Shown here in pieces: positions 1 to 6,506 of a DNA stretch of 11,843 nucleotides (its first letter is position 1; every line of letters starts with the position of its first letter). Under the pieces are notes generated by a model. The model did no database searches. It had not been told where the DNA came from and saw nothing but the letters and a program-made list of their open reading frames with translations. The stretch covers positions 1 to 11,843 of the forward strand of contig DJEH01000063.1 of NCBI GenBank assembly GCA_002431845.1, in the 5' to 3' direction. The position numbers and the translations under genes are program-made. This DNA is from Prevotellaceae bacterium UBA5903 (GTDB lineage: Bacteria > Bacteroidota > Bacteroidia > Bacteroidales > Bacteroidaceae).

Positions 1-17
1 AATAAGGATAAGGAATA

Positions 18-47
18 TATATTTTACTCCTAAAGTCGTAAAATATA
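18..47. repeat. 10-bp perfect inverted repeat
   Basis: TATATTTTAC (18-27) and GTAAAATATA (38-47) are exact reverse complements separated by 10 bases. The arms could form a hairpin or bind a dimeric protein. It lies beyond the minus-strand terminator at 130-167 and belongs to no visible gene. Its AT-rich composition makes chance more likely than the length suggests. Confidence 0.5.
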
Positions 48-129
48 GGCGACGACAACGACAAAAACAACTTCGTTTTTCGATTTTCTTTTTTGAAAAT
101 GATGATGAGTAGAGAAGAAAAGTCAAGCG

Positions 130-167
130 AAAAAAAAGCCCGACCTTGCGAAGTTGCAAAGCCGGGC
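130..167 (-). terminator. Intrinsic terminator, minus strand
   Basis: Read on the minus strand, GCCCGGCTTTGC and GCAAGGTCGGGC form a 12-bp stem with two G-T wobbles around a 6-base loop AACTTC. It is followed at once by eight T residues (137 down to 130). The plus strand has no T tract after the hairpin, so it works in one direction. The nearest minus-strand gene upstream is the recombinase, which ends at 473. The implied 3' untranslated region of about 300 bases would be antisense to the 240-470 gene. Confidence 0.8.
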
Positions 168-207
168 ATGTCGCAAAAGATAAAGGCCGCGTGAATGGGT
201 CGTGCGC

Positions 208-215
208 TACCTTTG
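208..215 (+). promoter_or_regulatory. Candidate -7 box for the 76-residue gene
   Basis: TACCTTTG matches the Bacteroides -7 consensus TAnnTTTG exactly and sits 24 bases before the ATG at 240. The expected start of transcription is near 222, giving a leader of about 18 bases. I see no TTTG at the -33 spacing, so the match is only half supported. Confidence 0.5.
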
Positions 216-239
216 CGGTGAATTCAAATTTTTACACTC

Positions 240-470
240 ATGAGATTTTCAGAACTAAAACCAATTGTTGGCACATCCAACGTAGTCATTGACTCCGAGT
301 ACCGCTATTCAGAATTGCGTTCACTTGTAGAAAAAGTTGCAAGCATGGAGAATGGAACACTCACCATTGTAGTCAAGAACGGCACTCTTTGCAATGCAGA
401 GATTGAGTCGCTCTCCAGATTAGGGGGCAAGTATGTAACATTCGATTTCAACAATACTGTGTCACGATGA
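240..470 (+). CDS. Hypothetical 76-residue protein beside the recombinase
   Basis: I do not recognise this protein. It is soluble, with no signal peptide, membrane segment or cysteine-rich motif. The second half alternates hydrophobic strands and a helix: LTIVVKNG (about residues 41-48), an IESLSRLGG stretch, then a closing strand KYVTFDF, which suggests a small alpha/beta fold. The ATG at 240 is preceded by an AT-rich leader and an exact TAnnTTTG box at 208-215, which supports real expression. The stop (468-470) lies two bases from the stop of the convergent recombinase (473), so the two genes meet tail to tail. The position suggests cargo or a regulator of the integrated element, or a host gene cut short at its border. 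Function is not inferable. Confidence 0.6.
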   Translation: MRFSELKPIVGTSNVVIDSEYRYSELRSLVEKVASMENGTLTIVVKNGTLCNAEIESLSRLGGKYVTFDFNNTVSR

Positions 471-472
471 AG

Positions 473-1603
473 TTAAATCTCCGGGATATTCCCCACGGCC
501 TTGCGCTTCATCTCGTCAGCTACCTTGGCGTACACCTGCGTTGTCTTGATGGACGTATGCCCAAGGATTTTTGAAACAGTGTACAAGTCGGTTCCATAGT
601 AGAGCAACAGCGTAGCGCAGGTGTGGCGACTCATGTGAAAAGTCACATGCTTCTCCACGCCTGCCGCCTTAGCCCACTTGTTGAGATAGTCATAGATGAT
701 GGACCTGTCGCGGAACTTGAATATATAGTTTTCCTTTCCGTCATATCCGCGCTCCGGCAACCACTTCAAAGCATTTGCCGACAACGGAATATATACAGGC
801 TCCTTGGTTTTCTGCTGCACAAGCTCAATCTGGAACACATTAGGACTGACCTCCACAATGTGCTTCCACTTCAACCGCGACACGTCCACATAGCGTAGCC
901 CAGTGAAGCAACAGAACAGGAAAGCGTGCTTTACCCTCCAGTCGTCACACTCCGCTGCCGCCATGCGCTTCACCTCGTCAAGCGTCAGATATTCTTTCTT
1001 CTTCGTCCTGCGTTGTGGCTTCTCCGCTTGCGACAACTTGTGAAATGGATTGGCCGCTATCAAGTCGAGCCTTACCGCCTTGTTCATCAGAATAGAAAGC
1101 ACCGTGAAGTAAGTGTAGATGGTCTCCTGACACAACTTGCCGCCATACTTGTTCACACCATCCCCCCGAAGATACTCCAAGAACTGTCTCACGAAAGCTG
1201 GCGTTACCTCCTTCATCGTCATTTGCTTAGGATGAAACAGTTTCAGATGGTGAATGAGGTTGTGAATTGTCTTGGAGTAGTTCATGTTGTCGTTGGCATA
1301 GTAATACTTCCGCTGCTCCTCCAGCCACTCCATCAAGTTCACCTTTCCACCGTTCTTCCCTGCAAACGGCAACTTGTCTTCCAACAACTCTACAAGCCGC
1401 TTTGCCTTGATTTCCTCTGCAGCTCTCATGACGGCACGGTTTGCAGTTTTGTCAACACGAGTTTTCTCGGGTACAAGATGTAACCCAAGAAATTCTCGCA
1501 TACGCACACCGTCCTTCACTATGTCAAGATAGAGAGATTTCTTGCCTTGCGCAATTTTCTTTGTCCGTAAGTGGACAGGACTAAAATCAATTTTCTTCTT
1601 CAT
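473..1603 (-). CDS. Tyrosine recombinase / integrase, 376 aa
   Basis: This is a site-specific DNA strand-exchange enzyme of the phage integrase family, with the three-part layout of Bacteroidetes integrases. Residues 1-75 look like an arm-type DNA-binding domain. Residues about 88-190 form the SAM-like core-binding domain, and about 203-370 the catalytic domain. The catalytic residues are intact: R237 (TGLRYVDV), probable K265 (QQKT), H323 and R326 (HMSRH), H349 (LGHTS) and nucleophile Y358 (TTQVYAKV). Full length suggests a functional enzyme. The ATG at 1603 is preceded by a leader with two families of direct repeats. The gene looks more GC-rich than nqr and the right half of the window, consistent with transfer. 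No excisionase, relaxase or phage gene is visible, so phage, conjugative element, or lone integrase cannot be decided. Confidence 0.95.
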   Translation of the reverse strand: MKKKIDFSPVHLRTKKIAQGKKSLYLDIVKDGVRMREFLGLHLVPEKTRVDKTANRAVMRAAEEIKAKRLVELLEDKLPFAGKNGGKVNLMEWLEEQRKYYYANDNMNYSKTIHNLIHHLKLFHPKQMTMKEVTPAFVRQFLEYLRGDGVNKYGGKLCQETIYTYFTVLSILMNKAVRLDLIAANPFHKLSQAEKPQRRTKKKEYLTLDEVKRMAAAECDDWRVKHAFLFCCFTGLRYVDVSRLKWKHIVEVSPNVFQIELVQQKTKEPVYIPLSANALKWLPERGYDGKENYIFKFRDRSIIYDYLNKWAKAAGVEKHVTFHMSRHTCATLLLYYGTDLYTVSKILGHTSIKTTQVYAKVADEMKRKAVGNIPEI

Positions 1604-1620
1604 TTTCAGTTACATAATTT

Positions 1621-1652
1621 TGGGTGACACTCTGGGTGACACTTGGGTGACA
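1621..1652. repeat. Three direct repeats TGGGTGACA upstream of integrase
   Basis: TGGGTGACAC occurs at 1621-1630 and 1633-1642, and TGGGTGACA at 1644-1652, with periods of 12 and 11 bases. On the coding strand of the recombinase they read TGTCACCCA and begin 18 bases before its ATG. Spacing of about one helical turn puts the copies on one face of the DNA. They may be arm-type integrase sites or an operator; neither is shown by sequence alone. Confidence 0.75.
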
Positions 1653-1663
1653 GATTGGCTCCA

Positions 1664-1692
1664 AACAAACCCAAACAAACCTATAACAAACC
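1664..1692. repeat. Three direct repeats AACAAACC
   Basis: AACAAACC occurs at 1664-1671, 1674-1681 and 1685-1692, with periods of 10 and 11 bases. A fourth, inverted copy lies at 1772-1779 next to the nqrF stop. The array adjoins the TGGGTGACA repeats, so two repeat families lie side by side between the recombinase and nqrF. That is reminiscent of attachment-site DNA with separate protein-binding arrays. Confidence 0.65.
1676..1683 (-). promoter_or_regulatory. Candidate -7 box for the integrase
   Basis: On the minus strand TAGGTTTG matches TAnnTTTG. The only -33 candidate is a GTTG at 1702-1705, a poor match at about the right distance. Transcription would start near 1669 and give a leader of about 65 bases containing all three TGGGTGACA repeats. 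The box overlaps the AACAAACC array, so a protein bound there would cover the promoter. Confidence 0.4.
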
Positions 1693-1781
1693 ACAGCAAT
1701 GCAACCCCTATAAACGCAACAAAGCCGCTGAAATTCAGCGACTTTGTTAGTGTTTATTATAAGTATGTTAGGGTTTGTTAT
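1683..1781. repeat. 10-bp inverted repeat flanking the nqr terminator
   Basis: ATAACAAACC (1683-1692) and GGTTTGTTAT (1772-1781) are perfect reverse complements 79 bases apart. They enclose the hairpin at 1718-1748, and the right arm touches the first base of the nqrF stop codon on the plus strand. They could be recombinase half-sites or repeated binding sites. Chance cannot be excluded at this length. Confidence 0.45.
1718..1748 (-). terminator. Probable terminator of the nqr operon
   Basis: AACAAAGCCGCTGAA (1718-1732) pairs with TTCAGCGACTTTGTT (1734-1748) with a single mismatch, closing on a very small loop. It lies 33 bases beyond the nqrF stop. In the minus-strand direction the 3' arm is T-rich (CTTTGTT) but only a short GCGTTTATA follows, so the T tract is weak. 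It could act in both directions. Confidence 0.6.
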
Positions 1782-3049
1782 TACCCACCGAAATTGTCGT
1801 ACATGATGCTTTCAGGTTCAACACCTAAGCTATCAAGCATATTTACAACAGCTTTAGACATAGGACCAGGACCGCACATGTAGTATTCGATATCTTCGGG
1901 AGCCTCATGGTCCTTTAGGTAGGTGTTGTACATAACTTGATGTACAAAACCTGCTGTGTACTTAACTCCTGCAGCATCTGCTGCGGGGTCTGGGCGGTCA
2001 AGCGCTAAGTGGAAGTGGAAATTGGGGAATTCCTTTTCAAGTTCAAGGAAGTCTTGTAAATAGAACACTTCATTTAATGCACGTGCACCATAGAAATAAT
2101 GCATTTCACGATCACGACAGTTGAGCGTGCGTGTCATGTGCATAATCTGTGCGCGCAAAGGTGCCATACCTGCACCACCACCTACCCAAATCATTTCTTT
2201 CTTTGAATTGAAATGTGGGTGGAAATCACCATAAGGACCACTCATAACGACTTTATCGCCTGGCTTGAGCGTAAATATATATGAGGAAGCAATACCAGGA
2301 TTAACATCCATAAAGCCACTTCGATCTGCCTTGAAAGGTGGAGTAGCAATACGTACAGTAAGCATAAACACATCACCTTCTGCTGGATAGTTAGCCATAG
2401 AATAAGCACGAATAGTAGGCTCTGTATTTACACACTTTAGTGAGAACAGACCGAACTTTTTCCATGCTGGCAAATATTCCTCACCAATCAAACTCTTGTC
2501 TATGTCTTTATCATAGTCCATTGAGAATGTTGGTATCTTAATTTGTGCATACGAACCTGGCAAGAAGTCCATATGTGCGCCAGCAGGAAGTTGTACCTTA
2601 AATTCCTTGATAAACGTAGCAACATTCTTGTTTGAAATAACTGTACATTCGTATTCTTTAACGCCAAGAACGCTCGCAGGAACTTGAATAGAAAGGTCGC
2701 CTTTTACCTTGCATTGGCATCCTAAACGCCAATGCTCTTTAACTTGCTTACGAGTGAAATGGCCTTTCTCTGAGTCAAGAATTTCGCCACCTCCTTCAAC
2801 AACCTGGCATTTGCACTGTCCGCAACTACCTTTACCTCCACATGCTGAAGGAAGATATATGCCTTGTTCTGAAAGCGTTCCAAGCAAATTACCACCTTGT
2901 TCAACTTCTACCTTATCTTTGCCATTAATTGTAACAGTTACCTTTCCGCTTGGCGAAAGATATTTTTTTGCTACAAGCAGAATAATAACCAATAGGAGTA
3001 TAATCACCAAGAATACTCCGATACTTGATAAAATCAAATTGATATTCAT
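1781..3049 (-). CDS. nqrF: Na+-NQR subunit F, NADH dehydrogenase flavoprotein
   Basis: NqrF is the electron entry point of the sodium-pumping NADH:quinone oxidoreductase: it oxidises NADH and passes electrons through FAD and a 2Fe-2S centre to the membrane subunits. The 422-residue protein has an N-terminal membrane anchor (about 4-28) and then a ferredoxin domain. Its cluster cysteines are C70, C76, C79 and C111, in the arrangement known from Vibrio. FAD is held through R214-A-Y-S217. The NADH-binding region includes GGGAGMAPLRA (about 290-300) and CGPGPM (about 382-387). The C-terminus YDNFGG is typical. It is last in the operon, 15 bases after nqrE, and is followed by the hairpin at 1718-1748. 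All expected cofactor residues are present. Confidence 0.98.
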   Translation of the reverse strand: MNINLILSSIGVFLVIILLLVIILLVAKKYLSPSGKVTVTINGKDKVEVEQGGNLLGTLSEQGIYLPSACGGKGSCGQCKCQVVEGGGEILDSEKGHFTRKQVKEHWRLGCQCKVKGDLSIQVPASVLGVKEYECTVISNKNVATFIKEFKVQLPAGAHMDFLPGSYAQIKIPTFSMDYDKDIDKSLIGEEYLPAWKKFGLFSLKCVNTEPTIRAYSMANYPAEGDVFMLTVRIATPPFKADRSGFMDVNPGIASSYIFTLKPGDKVVMSGPYGDFHPHFNSKKEMIWVGGGAGMAPLRAQIMHMTRTLNCRDREMHYFYGARALNEVFYLQDFLELEKEFPNFHFHLALDRPDPAADAAGVKYTAGFVHQVMYNTYLKDHEAPEDIEYYMCGPGPMSKAVVNMLDSLGVEPESIMYDNFGG

Positions 3050-3064
3050 TGTTTCTTCTCGTGA

Positions 3065-3691
3065 TTAAATTTTAAGACCTGAAAAACACATAAATGCCAT
3101 TGCCATAAGACCTACTGTGATAAAAGTAATGCCAAGGCCTTGAAGTGGTTTGGGCACATCCGTGTATGCCATCTTTTCGCGAATAGCAGCCAATGCTACA
3201 ATAGCTAAAAGCCAACCTATACCCGATCCTAATGCATAAACAAAGGCATCAGCTACGTTGCCAATATACTGTGTGCTACCTGGCTCCATACCTATGCGTT
3301 GCTGCATAAACAAGCTCGCACCCATTATGGCACAGTTTACAGCAATCAGAGGTAAGAAAATACCTAATGCTGCATATAGCGATGGAGAAAATCTCTCAAC
3401 TACCATCTCAACCAACTGCACAATACCAGCAATGACAGCAATAAACAGAATGAAAGAAAGGAATGAGAGGTCTACTCCTGGACTGATACAATCTGGACCG
3501 AGCACCTTAGTCTGTAACAAATAATCAACAGGTACGGTGATTATCAAAACAAAGGTTACAGCCACACCTAATCCAAGAGCCGTTTTTACATTCTTTGATA
3601 CTGCCAAATATGAGCACATACCTAAAAAGAATGCAAATATCATATTGTCCACAAAGATTGAGCGGACGAATAGACTTAATAGATGTTCCAT
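3065..3691 (-). CDS. nqrE: Na+-NQR subunit E, membrane protein
   Basis: NqrE is an integral subunit that pairs with NqrD as an inverted-topology homologue. Together they hold a 2Fe-2S cluster in the middle of the membrane that relays electrons from NqrF towards the NqrC FMN. The 208-residue protein has about six hydrophobic segments and no signal peptide. Its two cluster cysteines are visible in GMCSYLA (C26) and VNCAIMG (C120), matching the positions known in Vibrio. It lies 44 bases after nqrD and 15 bases before nqrF. A small hairpin, AGCTA/TAGCT, sits in the gap before it (3715-3728). The homologous RnfA is a possible confusion, but NqrA and a ferredoxin-reductase NqrF in the same operon settle it as NQR. 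Confidence 0.97.
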   Translation of the reverse strand: MEHLLSLFVRSIFVDNMIFAFFLGMCSYLAVSKNVKTALGLGVAVTFVLIITVPVDYLLQTKVLGPDCISPGVDLSFLSFILFIAVIAGIVQLVEMVVERFSPSLYAALGIFLPLIAVNCAIMGASLFMQQRIGMEPGSTQYIGNVADAFVYALGSGIGWLLAIVALAAIREKMAYTDVPKPLQGLGITFITVGLMAMAFMCFSGLKI

Positions 3692-3714
3692 TATTATGTT
3701 AATTTTAAATAGTA

Positions 3715-3728
3715 AGCTAAAAATAGCT
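3715..3728. repeat. Small hairpin in the nqrD-nqrE gap
   Basis: AGCTA and TAGCT are exact complements around a 4-base loop in the 44-base gap between nqrD and nqrE. The stem is too short and lacks the tract needed for a terminator. A role in mRNA processing or none at all are both possible. Confidence 0.3.
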
Positions 3729-3735
3729 CTATAGA

Positions 3736-4377
3736 TTACTTCTTTTTAGTTTCACGATCATTGATAGCACGACTTGCCCATATTAAGCAACCTAATAATA
3801 TAAGCGCCATAGCAGGCATTGTCATCATACCATTGTTTACATAGAAACCTCCATTTTCAGCATATATGCACTCAGGAATAATGCGTATGCCAAACAAGGT
3901 ACCACTACCAAGAAGTTCACGAACAAAACCTACTGCAACAAGCACCCAAGCATAGCCAAGGCCATTGCCAATACCATCGAGGAATGATTCCCAAGGGCCA
4001 TTCATCATGGCAAATGCTTCAAGGCGCCCCATCAAAATACAGTTGGTGATAATCAAACCTACATATACTGACAATTGTACGCTCACATCATAAGCATATG
4101 CTTTGAGCACCTGCGATACTAAAGTTACTAAAGCAGCAACTACCACCAACTGCACGATGATACGAATGCGGTTAGGAATTGTTTTGCGAAGAAGTGATAT
4201 AATTACGTTAGAAAATGCTGTAATAACTGTTACCGATAGCCCCATTACAATCGCTGGTTCTAACTTAGAAGTTACAGCTAAAGCAGAACAGATACCTAAC
4301 ACTTGAACGGCTACAGGGTTGTTCAAGTTAAGAGGGCCTGTAAGTGCTTCTCTATTCTCTTTTGAAAATAAACTCAT
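3736..4377 (-). CDS. nqrD: Na+-NQR subunit D, membrane protein
   Basis: NqrD is the partner of NqrE in the membrane core of the sodium pump. The 213-residue sequence has about six transmembrane segments. The conserved cysteines C30 (LGICSALAV) and C113 (TNCILMGR) match those that, with two from NqrE, bind the intramembrane 2Fe-2S cluster. The motif NNPVAVQVLGIC near residue 19 is characteristic of the family. A 106-base gap separates it from nqrC, the longest inside the operon. That gap contains only a weak CTTC/GAAG hairpin (4465-4476) and no TAnnTTTG box on the minus strand, so an internal promoter is not supported. The charged tail (NDRETKKK) is probably cytoplasmic. Confidence 0.97.
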   Translation of the reverse strand: MSLFSKENREALTGPLNLNNPVAVQVLGICSALAVTSKLEPAIVMGLSVTVITAFSNVIISLLRKTIPNRIRIIVQLVVVAALVTLVSQVLKAYAYDVSVQLSVYVGLIITNCILMGRLEAFAMMNGPWESFLDGIGNGLGYAWVLVAVGFVRELLGSGTLFGIRIIPECIYAENGGFYVNNGMMTMPAMALILLGCLIWASRAINDRETKKK

Positions 4378-4483
4378 GTTTATAAGGATTTTAAATGAAA
4401 AAGTTTTATTAAACCTTTATCCTATTATTGAAAAGTAAAATTTAAAACTCTTTATGATACTATACTTCTGAAGAAGGTAGTTA

Positions 4484-5206
4484 TCATTTTTGAGATTTTA
4501 CTTTTTGGAAATATCCCATGTATTGTTGCAATCCTTGAGTGACCATTTCAGCCACACCATTTGAAGTAAGAGTTGCACCAGTTACACCATCTACCTCATA
4601 GTTTTCCTTTCCAGGCTCAACCTTACCATTTTTTACAACAGTCAAAGCTATTTGAGTACTTGCGGTATCAGCAAAAAGATGCTTGCCCTTAAACTGATCT
4701 TGGAAGGGTTCGTCTGCAATAAGTGCACCTAAACCAGCAGTTTCACCTTCATGTGAGAAATATGCTCCATATACAGTTTGCAAATCTGAATTGATAGACA
4801 TATAGCCCCACAAACCACCCCATAGGCCACGACCTGTCATTGGCACAAGGTATTTAGTTTCGCCACTTACATTGCAAACATAAACAGGCAAGCAATTTGC
4901 AGAAATGCTTTTGTTCTCTACCTTAAAACCTGCATTTTCTTTTTCCTCACCTTTGTTCACAATTGAGCCATCTTGCTTAACAATCATATCAGCTACAATA
5001 TATTCATTGTATTTTGCTTCTATCTCTTGCGCATCTTTAAGCCCACGAATATTTAAGGCAGCAAGTATTTGTTTCTTCTTATCAAGCGCCACATTTTTGT
5101 CTTGCGTAGGTTTTAAAGCAGACGATACAAAAGCGAGCAAGAATGCTACGATAACAACCATTACCGCTGCATAAATGATGGTGTATGAATTTTTGTTTGT
5201 ATTCAT
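4484..5206 (-). CDS. nqrC: Na+-NQR subunit C, covalent-FMN protein
   Basis: NqrC carries an FMN bound through a phosphoester to threonine and relays electrons on the outer face of the membrane. The 240-residue protein has one N-terminal membrane helix (about 9-30) followed by an exported domain. The flavinylation motif D206-G-V-T-G-A-T212-L-T-S is intact; T212 is the expected attachment residue, modified by an ApbE-type flavin transferase that is not encoded in this window. Residues 125-160 (GRGLWG, SHEGETAGLG) form the conserved FMN-binding surface. It follows nqrB after 57 bases that contain a hairpin (5228-5255). The stop is TGA at 4484-4486. RnfG is a homologue, but the operon context identifies NqrC. 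Confidence 0.97.
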   Translation of the reverse strand: MNTNKNSYTIIYAAVMVVIVAFLLAFVSSALKPTQDKNVALDKKKQILAALNIRGLKDAQEIEAKYNEYIVADMIVKQDGSIVNKGEEKENAGFKVENKSISANCLPVYVCNVSGETKYLVPMTGRGLWGGLWGYMSINSDLQTVYGAYFSHEGETAGLGALIADEPFQDQFKGKHLFADTASTQIALTVVKNGKVEPGKENYEVDGVTGATLTSNGVAEMVTQGLQQYMGYFQKVKSQK

Positions 5207-5227
5207 GTTATTATTATTTTTTTGTTA

Positions 5228-5255
5228 AAGAGCATGTTTTATCTGATATGCTCTT
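5228..5255. repeat. Hairpin in the nqrB-nqrC gap
   Basis: AAGAGCAT (5228-5235) and ATGCTCTT (5248-5255) form a perfect 8-bp stem with a 12-base loop. The minus-strand side is followed by TTTAACAAAAAA, not a T tract, so termination of the nqr message is unlikely. It may stabilise or process the message between cistrons. Confidence 0.45.
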
Positions 5256-5263
5256 ATTCAAAA

Positions 5264-6448
5264 TCATTTTTTTACTCGCTTTAAGCGCTTATTAATATTG
5301 CTTTGAACAAAGCAATAATCTATTAGCGGTGCAAACATATTCATGAATAAGATAGCCAACATCATACCCTCTGGATAACCAGGATTAAGCACGCGGATAA
5401 GAATTGCCAAGGCACCAATTAAGAAACCATATATATATTTTCCTTTTTCTGTGCGTGCACTTGTTACTGGGTCTGTTGCCATAAAAACCGCACCGAAGCA
5501 GAAACCACCTGTTACCAGGTGCTCATAGCAAGGAATGTTAGCAACAGCATTATCACTCATTCCAGCCATGTTAAATAATGCTGCTACCAATGCACCACCT
5601 ACAAATACGCTCAGCATTGTACGCCATGAAGCTATTTGAGTATATAGCAAGATAATTGCACCTATTGCAATAGCAATTACAGATGTCTCACCAATTGACC
5701 CTGGTATTAAACCAACAATCATATCGCTAAGGCTCGCACTTGGAGTAATACCTGCTGCTGCCTGTCCGAGCGGTGTTGCCATGGTTGCACCATCGGGTAA
5801 GCTATATCCCATGCCACAAACCTCTTGGCTTGCAACCCAAACCTTATCGCCACTCATGCTTGTTGGATATGAAAAGAACAAGAATGCACGAGCTACAAGC
5901 GCAGGGTTGAAAACATTCATGCCCGTGCCGCCAAAGACTTCCTTACAGAGAATAACTGAGAAAGCTACAGCCAATGCAATCATCCACAATGGGCAACCTA
6001 CAGGCACAATCAATGGGATAAGAATACCTGTAACCAAATAGCCTTCTTGTATTTCTTCATGTTTCCACTGAGCTACTGCAAATTCAATTCCCAATCCCAC
6101 CACGTATGATACAATGAGTTTGGGCAGTACAAGCAAGAAACCATATATAAACATTGACCAAAAACTTGTTTCAGCCAATTTGCCTGCCAATGCTGCATTT
6201 TGATAGCCAATATTATACATACCAAAGAGCAATGCGGGCAATAATGCTATCACTACAAACGACATAATACGCTTTGAGTCGATGGCATCGTGTACGCTTA
6301 CCCCTACTTTTGAAGTTGTATTTGGAACAAGCATAAAGGTTTCCATTCCGTCAAACACAGAACGAAAAGCCTTAAGTTTTCCTCCTTCTTCAAAATTAGG
6401 ACGTAGTTTATCGAATATTTGTTTTATCATTTTGAATGTGTTATTCAA
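5264..6448 (-). CDS. nqrB: Na+-NQR subunit B, membrane core protein
   Basis: NqrB is the largest membrane subunit of the sodium pump. It carries covalent FMN and riboflavin and forms part of the sodium path. The 394-residue protein has a soluble N-terminal stretch (about 1-58) and then roughly ten hydrophobic segments. The FMN attachment motif is D219-G-A-T222 in SLPDGATMATP, with T222 the expected site. Other family marks are GGTGMNVFNPALVARAF (about 173-189) and FMATDPVTSARTEKGK (about 322-337). The length is a little under the Vibrio protein. The stop is TGA at 5264-5266, just after a seven-T run encoding the final lysines. The gap before it (6449-6506) holds two small palindromes. RnfD is the homologue; context identifies NqrB. 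Confidence 0.98.
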   Translation of the reverse strand: MNNTFKMIKQIFDKLRPNFEEGGKLKAFRSVFDGMETFMLVPNTTSKVGVSVHDAIDSKRIMSFVVIALLPALLFGMYNIGYQNAALAGKLAETSFWSMFIYGFLLVLPKLIVSYVVGLGIEFAVAQWKHEEIQEGYLVTGILIPLIVPVGCPLWMIALAVAFSVILCKEVFGGTGMNVFNPALVARAFLFFSYPTSMSGDKVWVASQEVCGMGYSLPDGATMATPLGQAAAGITPSASLSDMIVGLIPGSIGETSVIAIAIGAIILLYTQIASWRTMLSVFVGGALVAALFNMAGMSDNAVANIPCYEHLVTGGFCFGAVFMATDPVTSARTEKGKYIYGFLIGALAILIRVLNPGYPEGMMLAILFMNMFAPLIDYCFVQSNINKRLKRVKK

Positions 6449-6452
6449 TGTT

Positions 6453-6469
6453 TTCTATTATGTATAGAA
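6453..6469. repeat. Small hairpin in the nqrA-nqrB gap
   Basis: TTCTAT (6453-6458) and ATAGAA (6464-6469) form a 6-bp stem with a 5-base loop, four bases upstream of the nqrB start codon at 6448. It lies in the leader of nqrB and could affect its translation, but the stem is weak and AT-rich. Confidence 0.3.
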
Positions 6470-6485
6470 TAAACAATTAATATTT

Positions 6486-6497
6486 ATCGTATACGAT
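6486..6497. repeat. 12-bp perfect palindrome after nqrA
   Basis: ATCGTATACGAT is its own reverse complement and starts nine bases beyond the nqrA stop. No T tract follows. It may be a protein site or chance. Confidence 0.35.
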
Positions 6498-6506
6498 TAT
6501 AGATTA

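Noticed and set aside
926..1483. Long plus-strand reading frame (185 codons) inside the recombinase region
   Set aside because: It is antisense to a full recombinase with all catalytic residues, and its translation shows no domain or natural composition.
1610..1615. Start-stop pair ATG TAA just before the integrase start on the minus strand
   Set aside because: A six-base match is expected often by chance, and nothing shows that ribosomes start there.
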